Both the position numbers and the translations under genes were made by a program. 64,000 bases of DNA from DATAOG01 sp963798075 (GTDB lineage: Bacteria; Pseudomonadota; Alphaproteobacteria; Geminicoccales; Geminicoccaceae): NCBI GenBank assembly GCA_963798075.1, contig CAWCRU010000018.1:124001-188000 (forward strand), given 5' to 3'. The notes under the pieces are model-generated. The model ran no database searches, had not been told where the DNA came from, and saw only the letters and a program-made list of their open reading frames with translations. Positions 10,324 to 17,826 of the stretch are shown here, one piece after another (within the stretch, counting starts at the first letter, position 1; each line of letters opens with the position of its first letter).

Positions 10324-11522
10324 CCGTTAATTGCGTCCTGGGGGCGGAAGTTCAAGTTGATGTCCCGCCAGATGGCGTACTTTCCCGGCGGTAGAATGAG
10401 CGGGCTGCACTTGTCAACCGCCCGCCGCGCGCTTTCGGCCACCGCGCGGAAGGTCGGATCGCTGCCGAGCCGGCTCTGATCCTCGATCGTGACGTTTTGC
10501 ACGGTGCGATCCGGGCGGACCTGGATGCGCAGCTGGACCACCATGTCGTCGATCCCCTCGACGCCGACCGGCAGGGTCCAGCAGCTGCCGATCTGGCGGC
10601 GCAGCGCGTCGACCTCGCTAAGGTTCAGCCCGGCCTCGCCGAGCGCGCTGCGGGCCTGACCCTCGCCGGTCGCAGCACGGCCCTGGCCGGCCTGCTTGGT
10701 ATCGCTCGGGACGCGCCGGTCGAGCTGCTCGACGCTCTTGAGGAGCGCTGCGAAGGCGTCCTCATGTGGCGGCGCCGGCGCCGGTTTCGGGGCTTGCGGC
10801 GGGATCGCCGCGGCGATCTTGGGCGGCGCCGGCTTGAGCTGCGGAGTCGGCGCCGGCGGCTGGGGTGCGGGCGGCGGTTCGGGCTTGGGCACCGGCTGCG
10901 GCTCGGGCTGGACCGCGGCGACCTCCGGCTTGGGCGGCGGCTGCGGTTTCGGCACGGGCTGCAGTTCCGGCGGCGAGGGCGGCGGCACCGGCGGCGGCTC
11001 GGCTTTGGCGATGTCCGGCGTGGGCGCCGGTTCGGGCTCGGGCGGTGGTGGTGGCGGCGCCGGCTGCGGCTCCGCGACCGCAGGCTTGGGGGCCGGTTCC
11101 GGCTCGGGTGCCGGCGGCAGTGCGGGCGGCGGCTCGGCCGCGGCCACCTCGGGCTTGGGCGGCGGTTGCGGCTCGGGCGGCGGCGGCACCGCGGGGGCCG
11201 GCGGCGGCGTCGGCTCCGGCTCCGGCGCCGGGGTCTCGGCCCGCTGGGGCGGCGGCGCCGGCTTGGGCTCGACCTTCGGCTCGGGCGGCGGCGGCGTCGG
11301 GGTCGGGTTCGGGCTCGCCGCCTTCTGCTCCGGGGCGGGCGCGGTCGCCGCCGGCGCCGGCGCCGGCGGCTTCGCCTCGGCCTCGGGCGCCTCGTTGACC
11401 AGCTCGACCGTGATCGCCTGCTCCATCGCCGGCGGCGGCCGGCTCAGGCTCGGCAGGCCGAAGTACAGGAGCGCGGCCAGCGCCACGTGCAGGAGGGAGG
11501 AGAACAGCCACGCCCGACCCAT
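10320..11522 (-). CDS. tolA: Tol-Pal system protein TolA, proline-rich
   Basis: TolA spans the periplasm and transmits proton-motive force from TolQR to TolB/Pal. The 400 residues have an N-terminal membrane anchor (WLFSSLLHVALAALLYFGL). Domain II covers about residues 45-270 and is almost entirely Pro, Ala, Glu and Lys (repeats such as QPPPKPEVAA and PEPEPAPKP), instead of the Ala/Lys-rich helix of enterobacterial TolA. The C-terminal domain is of the TonB/TolA type (IGSCWTLPVG, MVVQLRIQVRPDRTVQNV, RAVDKCSPLILP). The proline-rich centre resembles TonB and may form a stiff extended rod. Gene order fixes the identity as TolA rather than TonB. Confidence 0.92.
   Translation of the reverse strand: MGRAWLFSSLLHVALAALLYFGLPSLSRPPPAMEQAITVELVNEAPEAEAKPPAPAPAATAPAPEQKAASPNPTPTPPPPEPKVEPKPAPPPQRAETPAPEPEPTPPPAPAVPPPPEPQPPPKPEVAAAEPPPALPPAPEPEPAPKPAVAEPQPAPPPPPPEPEPAPTPDIAKAEPPPVPPPSPPELQPVPKPQPPPKPEVAAVQPEPQPVPKPEPPPAPQPPAPTPQLKPAPPKIAAAIPPQAPKPAPAPPHEDAFAALLKSVEQLDRRVPSDTKQAGQGRAATGEGQARSALGEAGLNLSEVDALRRQIGSCWTLPVGVEGIDDMVVQLRIQVRPDRTVQNVTIEDQSRLGSDPTFRAVAESARRAVDKCSPLILPPGKYAIWRDINLNFRPQDAING
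10790..11400 (-). repeat. Low-complexity Pro/Ala/Glu/Lys coding repeat in tolA
   Basis: This stretch encodes about 200 residues of imperfect PEP/PKP-type repeats. A nearly identical unit (PPPKPEVAA followed by A or V) appears twice, about 75 residues apart. On the plus strand it reads as GGC-rich repeats. It is a coding repeat, not a CRISPR or satellite. Confidence 0.8.
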
Positions 11523-11574
11523 CGCTCAGACCCGATGGGTCATACGCGCGGCCGCAGTGGCGTCCGCCCTCGCC

Positions 11575-12021
11575 TCAAGGCGCCTTCTCATCGAACTCGG
11601 TCACCAGCGCGACCTTGCTGAAGCCGGCGGCATGGATCGCGCCGACCACCTCCATGACCCGGCCGTAGTCGATCACCTTGTCGCCGCGCACGAAGACGCG
11701 CGCGTCGGGCTTGCGCTCGCTGATCGCGCGCAGCCGGGGCCCGAGCTCCTCGACCGTGAGCACGCTGTCCTGGAGATAGACCTTGCCGTCGTGGTCGACG
11801 GTCACGCTCAAGGGCTCGTCCTGGCCCGGCAGGGGCGAGCTCGTGGTCTTGGGCAGGTCGACCGTGACGCCGACGGTCAAAAGGGGGGCCGTGACCATGA
11901 ACACGATCAGCAGCACCAGCATCACGTCGACGAAGGGCGTGACGTTGATCGCCGCCATCGGCGGCCGGCGATGCCGGCGCGCGGCGCGCTTGGGGGCCTC
12001 GTCCGGGTTGCCGATCGGCAT
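11575..12021 (-). CDS. tolR: Tol-Pal system protein TolR
   Basis: TolR is the inner-membrane component of the TolQR proton-driven motor (ExbD/TolR family), 148 residues. It has a basic cytoplasmic N-terminus, then AAINVTPFVDVMLVLLIVFMV, the single transmembrane helix with the conserved proton-relay aspartate (FVDV). The periplasmic domain contains VDLPKTTSSPLP and ends with GDKVIDYGRVMEVVGAIHAAGFSKVALVTE, typical of the family. It lies between tolQ and tolA with short gaps. Confidence 0.97.
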   Translation of the reverse strand: MPIGNPDEAPKRAARRHRRPPMAAINVTPFVDVMLVLLIVFMVTAPLLTVGVTVDLPKTTSSPLPGQDEPLSVTVDHDGKVYLQDSVLTVEELGPRLRAISERKPDARVFVRGDKVIDYGRVMEVVGAIHAAGFSKVALVTEFDEKAP

Positions 12022-12042
12022 GGGACTAAGCCTGCATGGGCG

Positions 12043-12786
12043 TCAGGCCGCCCGGCTGCTGTCGAGGCCCGGCGAGCGCCCGCTCTCGAGCTCGCGCGAC
12101 AGGACCACGGTGAACTCGTCGGCGAAGCTCGTGATCCGGTTGGCGTAGCGCTCGAAATCGCCGGACAGCTTGTTGTAGGCGACCACCGCCGGGATGGCGG
12201 CGATCAGGCCGAGCGCGGTCGCGAGCAGGGCCTCGGCGATCCCCGGCGCGACCACCGCCAAGGTCGTGTTCTTGGTCATCGCGATCGACTGAAAGCTGTT
12301 CATGATGCCCCAGACGGTGCCGAACAGGCCGACGAAGGGGGCGGTCGAGCCGATCGTCGCGAGCGAGCTCAGATAGCGCTCGAGGACCTCGAGCTCGCGG
12401 TCGAGGGTGAGCGTCATGACCTTGCCGATCCGCTCCAGGAGCGCGCGCGAGCCGGCCGGCGGCCGCGGCAAGTCGCGCCATTCCTCCATCGCGGCGGCGA
12501 ACAGCATCGCCATCGGGTGATCGGCCTCGCGACCGAGGCGCCGGTACAGATCGTCGAGGGCGGCGCCCGACCAGAAGGCCCGCTCGAAAGCACGCGCCTT
12601 GCGGCGCAGTCGCCCGAGCCGGAAGACCTTGTCGAAAATCACGGTCCAGGACCAGATCGAGGCCAGCACCAGGATGGCCAGGACCACCTTGACCACCGGG
12701 TCCGCCTGGCTGACCAGCGACCACAGGCCAAAGCCGACCGCCTGATCGCCAGCAAGACGCAGCGCGGTGACGGCATTGTCTTCCAT
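12043..12786 (-). CDS. tolQ: Tol-Pal system protein TolQ
   Basis: TolQ is the MotA/TolQ/ExbB-type inner-membrane channel subunit that drives TolA with TolR. It has 247 residues. The first transmembrane helix (VVLAILVLASIWSWTVIFDKV) is followed by a large cytoplasmic loop, then two helices, IGSTAPFVGLFGTVWGIMNSF and the A/G-rich ALLATALGLIAAIPAVVAYN, which carry the family signature. It is the first gene of tolQRAB and follows ybgC on the same strand after a 149-base gap in which I see no gene. Confidence 0.97.
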   Translation of the reverse strand: MEDNAVTALRLAGDQAVGFGLWSLVSQADPVVKVVLAILVLASIWSWTVIFDKVFRLGRLRRKARAFERAFWSGAALDDLYRRLGREADHPMAMLFAAAMEEWRDLPRPPAGSRALLERIGKVMTLTLDRELEVLERYLSSLATIGSTAPFVGLFGTVWGIMNSFQSIAMTKNTTLAVVAPGIAEALLATALGLIAAIPAVVAYNKLSGDFERYANRITSFADEFTVVLSRELESGRSPGLDSSRAA

Positions 12787-12935
12787 CGCGCAATCCTATG
12801 TCAGAGCCACGGCCGCCCGACGGCGCCGGGTTGCGCTATCAGATAGGCAATGAGGAGGCCCCGACCAACGGCCGTCGTCGCCCGGACGCCGGACGAGCCG
12901 CTCGCGGCAGCAGAAAGCCGCTTCGATTCGCCCTG

Positions 12936-13403
12936 TCAAGCACGATACCCGGCCGGGCGCGGGACCAGGGGGCTGAGGGCTCGGCGCAGCTCGGCCGGCA
13001 GGCGGGCGGCACGCATCTCGGCCGACACGAGGGCCAGGCGCAGCTCCAGGCGCACCAGCAGCCCGCCGGCCCGGGTCACCCGCTGATCCAGATCGAGCGA
13101 GGCGCCGCCCTGGCGGACCAGCCGGGTCTCGATCACCAGGCTGTCGTCGAGGCGCGCCGGGGCGCGGTAGTCGACCACGCAGCGTCGGACCGCAAACGCG
13201 AGGCCGAAACGCCGGCGCAGGGTCCCATGATCGAGCGCCAGGCAGCGCAGCATCTCGGTCCGCGCCCGTTCGGCGAACTTCAGGTGGTTGGCGTGGTAGA
13301 CGATACCGCCGGCATCGGTGTCCTCGTAGTAGACCCGGACCGGCAGGCGATGGATGCCGCCCTCGATCCGGCCGCTCTCAGGGATCGGACCCGTCGCGGT
13401 CAT
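12936..13403 (-). CDS. ybgC: Tol-Pal-associated acyl-CoA thioesterase YbgC
   Basis: This is a hotdog-fold acyl-CoA thioesterase encoded with tol-pal genes. The key motif YYEDTDAGGIVYHANHLKFAERAR, read in two parts (YYEDTDAGGIVYH and NHLKFAERAR), contains the catalytic aspartate and the 4-hydroxybenzoyl-CoA thioesterase signature. I take the ATG at 13403 (MTATGPIPES) as start, giving about 155 residues; an upstream in-frame start at 13466 adds a low-complexity Ser/Arg stretch and would overlap ruvB more. The gene overlaps the 3' end of ruvB by 26 bases. Confidence 0.92.
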   Translation of the reverse strand: MTATGPIPESGRIEGGIHRLPVRVYYEDTDAGGIVYHANHLKFAERARTEMLRCLALDHGTLRRRFGLAFAVRRCVVDYRAPARLDDSLVIETRLVRQGGASLDLDQRVTRAGGLLVRLELRLALVSAEMRAARLPAELRRALSPLVPRPAGYRA

Positions 13404-14421
13404 CGAACAGTCCGGCCTGGGCGTCCTGGCCCGGCGGCGGCTCGAGCTTGAGGTGCTGCCAGGCAAGGCGGGTCAGCAGGCGGCCGCGCGGGGTCCGCTG
13501 CAGCAGACCCTGCTGCAAGAGAAAGGGCTCGACCACCTCTTCGAGCGTGTCGCGCTGCTCGGAGAGCGCTGCCGCCAGCGTGTCGGCGCCGACCGGGCCG
13601 CCGCCGTAGTTCCTGGCGATGCAGCCGAGATAGCGCCGGTCGAGGGCATCCAGGCCGAGCTGGTCGACCTCCAGGCGGGTCAATGCCTGATCGGCAAGCC
13701 GGGCGTCGACCTCGGCGCGCTCGGCGACCAGGGCGAAGTCGCGCACCCGGCGCAAAAGGCGCATCGCGACCCTGGGCGTCCCGCGCGCCCGGCGGGCGAT
13801 CTCGGCGGCGCCGCTGGCGGTCAGGCCGAGGCCGAAGATGGCGGCGCCGCGGGTCACGATCTGCTCGAGCTCGCCGTGGTCGTAAAAGTTGAGCCGCGAG
13901 AGGATGCCGAAGCGATCTCGCAAGGGCGTGGTCAGGAGGCCCGTGCGGGTGGTCGCCCCGATCAGGGTAAATGGGGAAAGGTCGATCCGGATCGAGCGCG
14001 CGGCCGGGCCCTCGCCAATCATCAGGTCGAGCTGGAATTCTTCCAGCGCCGGATAGAGGATCTCTTCCACGGCCGGGCTGAGCCGATGGATCTCGTCGAT
14101 GAACAGGACGTCGCGCGGCTGCAGGTTGGTGAGCTGGGCGGCGAGGTCGCCCGCGCGCAGGATCACGGGCCCCGAGGTCAGCCGGAACCCGACCCCCAAT
14201 TCGGCCGCGATGATCTGGGCGAGCGTGGTTTTGCCCAGCCCCGGCGGCCCCGCGAGGAGCACATGGTCAAGCGCCTCGCGGCGCTGGCGCGCGGCCGCGA
14301 TGAAGACGCCGAGATTGGCACGCAGCGGCGCCTGACCGATGAACTCGGCGAGCCGCTGCGGCCGCAGCGACGGCTCCGCTTCCCCGGCCCCCGCCTCGGG
14401 GCTCACCAGCCGCTCGTCCAT
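13378..14421 (-). CDS. ruvB: Holliday junction branch-migration ATPase RuvB
   Basis: RuvB is the AAA+ motor that, with RuvA, drives branch migration of Holliday junctions. The 347 residues are the usual length. It starts with LRPQRLAEFIGQ and has Walker A GPPGLGKTTLA, Walker B LFIDEIHRL, sensor I IGATTR with GLLTTPLRDRFG, and a C-terminal winged helix ending GYLGCIARN-like then GRLLTRLAWQHL. It follows ruvA after 95 bases in the order ruvC-ruvA-ruvB. Confidence 0.98.
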   Translation of the reverse strand: MDERLVSPEAGAGEAEPSLRPQRLAEFIGQAPLRANLGVFIAAARQRREALDHVLLAGPPGLGKTTLAQIIAAELGVGFRLTSGPVILRAGDLAAQLTNLQPRDVLFIDEIHRLSPAVEEILYPALEEFQLDLMIGEGPAARSIRIDLSPFTLIGATTRTGLLTTPLRDRFGILSRLNFYDHGELEQIVTRGAAIFGLGLTASGAAEIARRARGTPRVAMRLLRRVRDFALVAERAEVDARLADQALTRLEVDQLGLDALDRRYLGCIARNYGGGPVGADTLAAALSEQRDTLEEVVEPFLLQQGLLQRTPRGRLLTRLAWQHLKLEPPPGQDAQAGLFDDRDGSDP

Positions 14422-14516
14422 GCGATGGTCTTAGCGGAAAGGCGCAGGGGAAGCACGCTGCCTGATCGAGCCCAAGATTGGCCTGCGCATTGAAGGTTGG
14501 GGGCGCGCTCGGCCGG

Positions 14517-15128
14517 CTACGCGCCGGTCAGCTCCTGGAGGCCGGCGCGGATCAGCGCGTCGAGCGCGGCCCGGTCGCCGAGCGCGGCGGCGGCTTTGGC
14601 GATCGCGGCGTGGGCCTCGCTGCGGCCGTAGCCGAGGTTGATCAGGGCGGAGACCGCGTCGGCGGCGGCGCCGGCGGGGACGATGGCGTGCGGCCCGGCG
14701 TCGAGCCCGCCGCCGAGGGCGGGAAAATCGACCAGGCGGTCCTTGAGCTCGGCCGTGATCCGCGCCGCGAGGCGCGGGCCGACGCCGCTTGCCCGGGTCA
14801 GCGCCGCCTTGTCCTGGGCGGCGATCGCGCGCGCCAGAGCCTCGGGGGGCAGCACCGAGAGCACCCCGAGCGCGACCCGTGCGCCGACGCCCTGGACCGT
14901 CTGGAGGAGGCGGAACCAGGCGCGCTCGCCCGGATCATTGAAGCCGTAGAGCGTGATGCTCTCGGCGCGGACCTGGGTTTCGACGTGCAGGTCGACCGCC
15001 TCGCCGGCGGACGGCAGGGCCGCAAGCGTGCGCGCCGAGCAGGCGATCAGATAGCCGACGCCGCCGACGTCGACCACGGCGTGGTCCTCGGCGAGGCTGT
15101 CGAGGCGGCCACGCAGGCGCGCGATCAC
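14517..15128 (-). CDS. ruvA: Holliday junction DNA helicase subunit RuvA
   Basis: RuvA binds four-way junctions and loads RuvB. The 203 residues begin MIARLRGRLDSL and VDVGGVGYLI (OB-fold domain I), followed by helix-hairpin-helix motifs (LQTVQGVGARVALGVL and LTRASGVGPRLAARITAELKDRL) and a C-terminal RuvB-interacting domain (AVSALINLGYGRSEAHAAIAKA). The start overlaps the ruvC stop by four bases (ATGA), indicating coupling. Confidence 0.98.
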   Translation of the reverse strand: MIARLRGRLDSLAEDHAVVDVGGVGYLIACSARTLAALPSAGEAVDLHVETQVRAESITLYGFNDPGERAWFRLLQTVQGVGARVALGVLSVLPPEALARAIAAQDKAALTRASGVGPRLAARITAELKDRLVDFPALGGGLDAGPHAIVPAGAAADAVSALINLGYGRSEAHAAIAKAAAALGDRAALDALIRAGLQELTGA

Positions 15129-15640
15129 CGGGGCGGCCCGGCCGCGGCGAGCGCCAGCGCCAGCCGGTCGCGGCTCGCCTGATGCTGGGCGTGACAGAGC
15201 GCCACGGCGAGCGCGTCGGCGGCGTCGCCCGCGCGCGCGCCGCTGGCCGGCAGCAGCGTGCGCACCATCATCGCGACCTGGCGCTTGTCGGCGGCGCCGG
15301 TGCCGACCACCGCGCGCTTGACCGTCTTGGACGCATATTCGGTCACGATCAGGCCGGCATGGGCGGCTGCCAGGAGCACCACGCCGCGCGCCTGGCCGAG
15401 CTTGAGCGAGGATTGGGCGTTGCGGTTGACGACCGTCTCCTCGACCGCCGCGACCGCGGGGCCATGCCGGGCCACGACCTCCTTCAGGCCGCGGTAGAGC
15501 GTGTCCAGGCGGAGGGCCAGATCGTCGCCGGCATCGGTGACGACCACCCCCGCGGCGAGGAAGCGGAGCAGGTTGCCCTGGACCGCGATCACGCCCCAGC
15601 CGGTGCGCTGCAAGCCCGGATCGAGACCCAGCAGGCGCAT
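15125..15640 (-). CDS. ruvC: Holliday junction resolvase RuvC
   Basis: RuvC cleaves Holliday junctions symmetrically. The start at ATG 15640 (MRLLGLDPGLQRTGWG) gives 171 residues, the family norm, and puts the first catalytic aspartate at residue 7. The acidic residue in VAAVEETVVNRN and the C-terminal DAADALAVALCHAQH supply the other active-site positions. The start overlaps the yebC stop by one base (TGATG), and the stop overlaps ruvA. Confidence 0.97.
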   Translation of the reverse strand: MRLLGLDPGLQRTGWGVIAVQGNLLRFLAAGVVVTDAGDDLALRLDTLYRGLKEVVARHGPAVAAVEETVVNRNAQSSLKLGQARGVVLLAAAHAGLIVTEYASKTVKRAVVGTGAADKRQVAMMVRTLLPASGARAGDAADALAVALCHAQHQASRDRLALALAAAGPPR

Positions 15641-16386
15641 CACGCGGACAGTCGTTCGAGCACCTCGTCGTCGACCTCGAAGTTGGCGGTCACCCGTTGG
15701 ACGTCGTCGCTCTCGTCGAGGGTCTCGAGCAGCTTGAACAGGGTCTCGGCCTGGTCCGGGCCGAGCGGCACGTTGACCTGAGGCCGCCAGCCGAGCCGTG
15801 CGCTCTCGGGCGGCCCGAGCCGCTCCTCGAGGGCTTCGCGGACCGTGCCCAGAGCGTCCGGCGCGCAGGTGATCTCGTGGCCGTCTTCGAAGGACTGGCA
15901 ATCCTCGGCGCCGGCCTCGATCGCGGCCTCGAGCATGGCGTCGGCATCGGCCGCGTCGGCGGCGTAGCGGATTTCGCCGACCCGGTCGAACTGGAAGCTG
16001 ACGCTGCCGGTCTCGCCGAGCGCGCCGCCGAGCTTGGTAAACGCGGCGCGGACGTCGGCTGCGGTCCGGTTGCGGTTGTCGGTGAGCGTCTCGACGATGA
16101 CGGCGACCCCGCCGGGGCCATAGCCCTCGTAGCGGACCTCCTCGTAGGTCTCGCCGTCGGCGCCGGACGCGCGCTTGATCGCGCGCTCGATATTGTCCTT
16201 GGGCACGTTGGCCGCGCGCGCCGCCTGCAGGGCCGAGCGCAGGCGCGGATTGGCGCCCGGATCGGGCAAGCCGCTGCGCGCCGCGACCTGGACCTCGCGC
16301 ACCAGCCGGGTGAAGGTCCGGGCGCGCTTGGCGTCCTGGCGACCCTTGCGGTGCATGATGTTCTTGAACTGCGAATGGCCGGCCAT
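15640..16386 (-). CDS. yebC: YebC/PmpR-family translational or transcriptional regulator
   Basis: This is a YebC-family protein; members have been described as DNA-binding regulators and, more recently, as factors easing ribosome stalling at proline stretches. It starts at 16386 with MAGHSQFKNIMHRKGRQDAKRA, shown in parts MAGHSQFKNIMHRKG and RQDAKRA, which is the invariant N-terminus. Further family motifs are NVPKDNIERAIKRA, YEGYGPGGVAVIVETLTDNRNRTA in shortened form YEGYGPGG, and GSVSFQFDRVGEI. The length is 248 residues. It heads the ruvCAB operon, as in most bacteria. Confidence 0.96.
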   Translation of the reverse strand: MAGHSQFKNIMHRKGRQDAKRARTFTRLVREVQVAARSGLPDPGANPRLRSALQAARAANVPKDNIERAIKRASGADGETYEEVRYEGYGPGGVAVIVETLTDNRNRTAADVRAAFTKLGGALGETGSVSFQFDRVGEIRYAADAADADAMLEAAIEAGAEDCQSFEDGHEITCAPDALGTVREALEERLGPPESARLGWRPQVNVPLGPDQAETLFKLLETLDESDDVQRVTANFEVDDEVLERLSA

Positions 16387-16839
16387 GATCAAGTCACCGC
16401 CTTGCTGCATGCTGGAGGTGGTCTAGCACGGATCGCCGCGGTCGCGCATCGGCCCGATCGAGCGTCGCGGCCGGCCCGTCGATCCGGCTCCCCGCGCGCC
16501 GGCACTCGAGCGGCGTTTCTGCCCGCAGACGTCAGAGCCGTGCCGAAGTTCTGGTCGCCGGCGCGAGCGAACCGCCGGCGTCTCGGCACAGCAATGGCCT
16601 TGGCCGTCCGGCGTCCCCGGGCGAACCGCAGACCATGCCCAATTGCGTCAAAATCAACGCAAAGATAGGGCGCATTTCATCTACCTAGGATTTTATAAGT
16701 TTTTCCGTACTAACTTTTTTGTTGATTTCTCCTTTCGCTTGCGTTACAGCTGGATCGTCAAGTCAGACGGTGCCTCCCTCCCTCCACTGCCCTCGTCGGC
16801 CACAGGCTGACGGGGGCGACTTTTTTGGAGGGGGTCTAG
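16387..16839. promoter_or_regulatory. Divergent intergenic region with AT-rich promoter stretch and TTGCGT palindrome
   Basis: This 450-base gap separates divergent yebC and the 16840 gene. Bases 16675-16735 are strikingly AT-rich for this genome (TTTTATAAGTTTTTCC, then CTAACTTTTTTGTTG) and probably hold a promoter. Upstream, TTGCGT (16643-16648) and ACGCAA (16657-16662) form an inverted repeat with an 8-base spacer; another TTGCGT begins at 16739. I cannot name the regulator. The remainder (16430-16620) is GC-rich with nothing recognisable. Confidence 0.4.
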
Positions 16840-17136
16840 ATGGGAGATCCCCGGCAGACTTGCTCCAAGGACACGACCATGATTGAGGCAGCCAGCTCGA
16901 TCGCCGCCCTTCGCAACGAGCAGCTGGACGACGAAGACTTGGCCATCGTTGATCTGCACCGACAAAACACGCTGCTGCGCGCCGAGCTCGACGAGGTCCA
17001 GCCGGTGATCAGCGCGTCGCTGCTGGTGGCGACCGCCTTTCGTCTGCGCGACCAGGCCGCTTTGGTGAGCGCGCTGCGCCTCTTGGTGCGCGCGATCCGC
17101 CTGTTCGAGGATCAGCGCTCCGAAGCGGCCGCCTAG
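16840..17136 (+). CDS. Small helical protein of unknown function
   Basis: This is a 98-residue protein. The start at 16840 is supported by a strong purine-rich ribosome binding site (GGAGGGGG, five bases upstream); a second ATG at 16879 has only AAGGAC. The predicted product is soluble and mostly helical, with heptad-like LRAELDEVQPVISASLLVATAFRLRD in part (LRAELDEVQ, ASLLVATAFRL), no signal peptide and one cysteine. I do not recognise the family. It lies 130 bases upstream of hslV on the same strand and might be co-transcribed with hslVU. Confidence 0.55.
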   Translation: MGDPRQTCSKDTTMIEAASSIAALRNEQLDDEDLAIVDLHRQNTLLRAELDEVQPVISASLLVATAFRLRDQAALVSALRLLVRAIRLFEDQRSEAAA

Positions 17137-17265
17137 ATCAGCCGCGACAGTCAGCGGCGCGAGGCCCGACCGGCGCCGGCGCTTGATCTGGGCGGGCGGC
17201 TTGACCACATCCTGGCGGCGGCCCATCAAGGGCCGAGCCCTCTTCGGCCGCCCGCACGTGGATCT

Positions 17266-17826
17266 ATGAGCCCCTCTTCGAGCACCGCCTGGCACGGCAC
17301 GACGATCCTGTCGGTCCGCAAGGACCGCCAAGTCGTGATCGCCGGCGACGGCCAGGTCAGCCTGCAGAACACCGTCCTCAAGGCGGGCGCCCGCAAGGTG
17401 CGTCGGCTCGCCGGCGGCAGGATCCTGGCCGGCTTCGCCGGCAGCACCGCTGACGCCTTCACCCTGCTCGAGCGCCTCGAGGCCAAGCTGGAGCGTCATC
17501 CGGGCCAGCTGATGCGGGCTGCGGTCGAGCTCGCCAAGGATTGGCGCACCGACCGTTATCTGCGCCGTCTGGAGGCGATGATGGCGGTCGTCGACGCCGA
17601 GGTCTCGCTGCTCTTGAGCGGCACCGGCGACGTGCTCGAGCCGGATGACGGTCTGATCGGCATCGGCTCGGGCGGGCCGTTCGCGCTCGCCGCGGCGCGC
17701 GCACTCATCGACGTCGAGGGCATGAGCGCCGAGACGATCGCAAGGAAGGCGATGGCGATCGCGGCCGGGATCTGCGTCTACACCAACAGCCATCTGACCC
17801 TCGAGACGATCGAGCTTGCCGGATGA
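17266..17826 (+). CDS. hslV: ATP-dependent protease peptidase subunit HslV
   Basis: HslV is the proteasome-like threonine peptidase that forms the HslUV (ClpYQ) protease. The 186 residues include WHGTTILSVRKD, where the Thr at the start of TTILSVRK would become the catalytic N-terminal threonine after processing, and GDGQVSLQNTVLK, GFAGSTADAFTLLERLE and GIGSGGPFALAAARAL, all family signatures. The start is about 11 residues ahead of the catalytic threonine, as in other alphaproteobacterial HslV. Its stop overlaps the hslU ATG by four bases. Confidence 0.97.
   Translation: MSPSSSTAWHGTTILSVRKDRQVVIAGDGQVSLQNTVLKAGARKVRRLAGGRILAGFAGSTADAFTLLERLEAKLERHPGQLMRAAVELAKDWRTDRYLRRLEAMMAVVDAEVSLLLSGTGDVLEPDDGLIGIGSGGPFALAAARALIDVEGMSAETIARKAMAIAAGICVYTNSHLTLETIELAG

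Noticed and set aside
10790..11400. GGC-rich tandem pattern that could look like a CRISPR or satellite
   Set aside because: The repeats are in-frame, imperfect and encode the proline-rich domain of TolA; spacer lengths are not regular.
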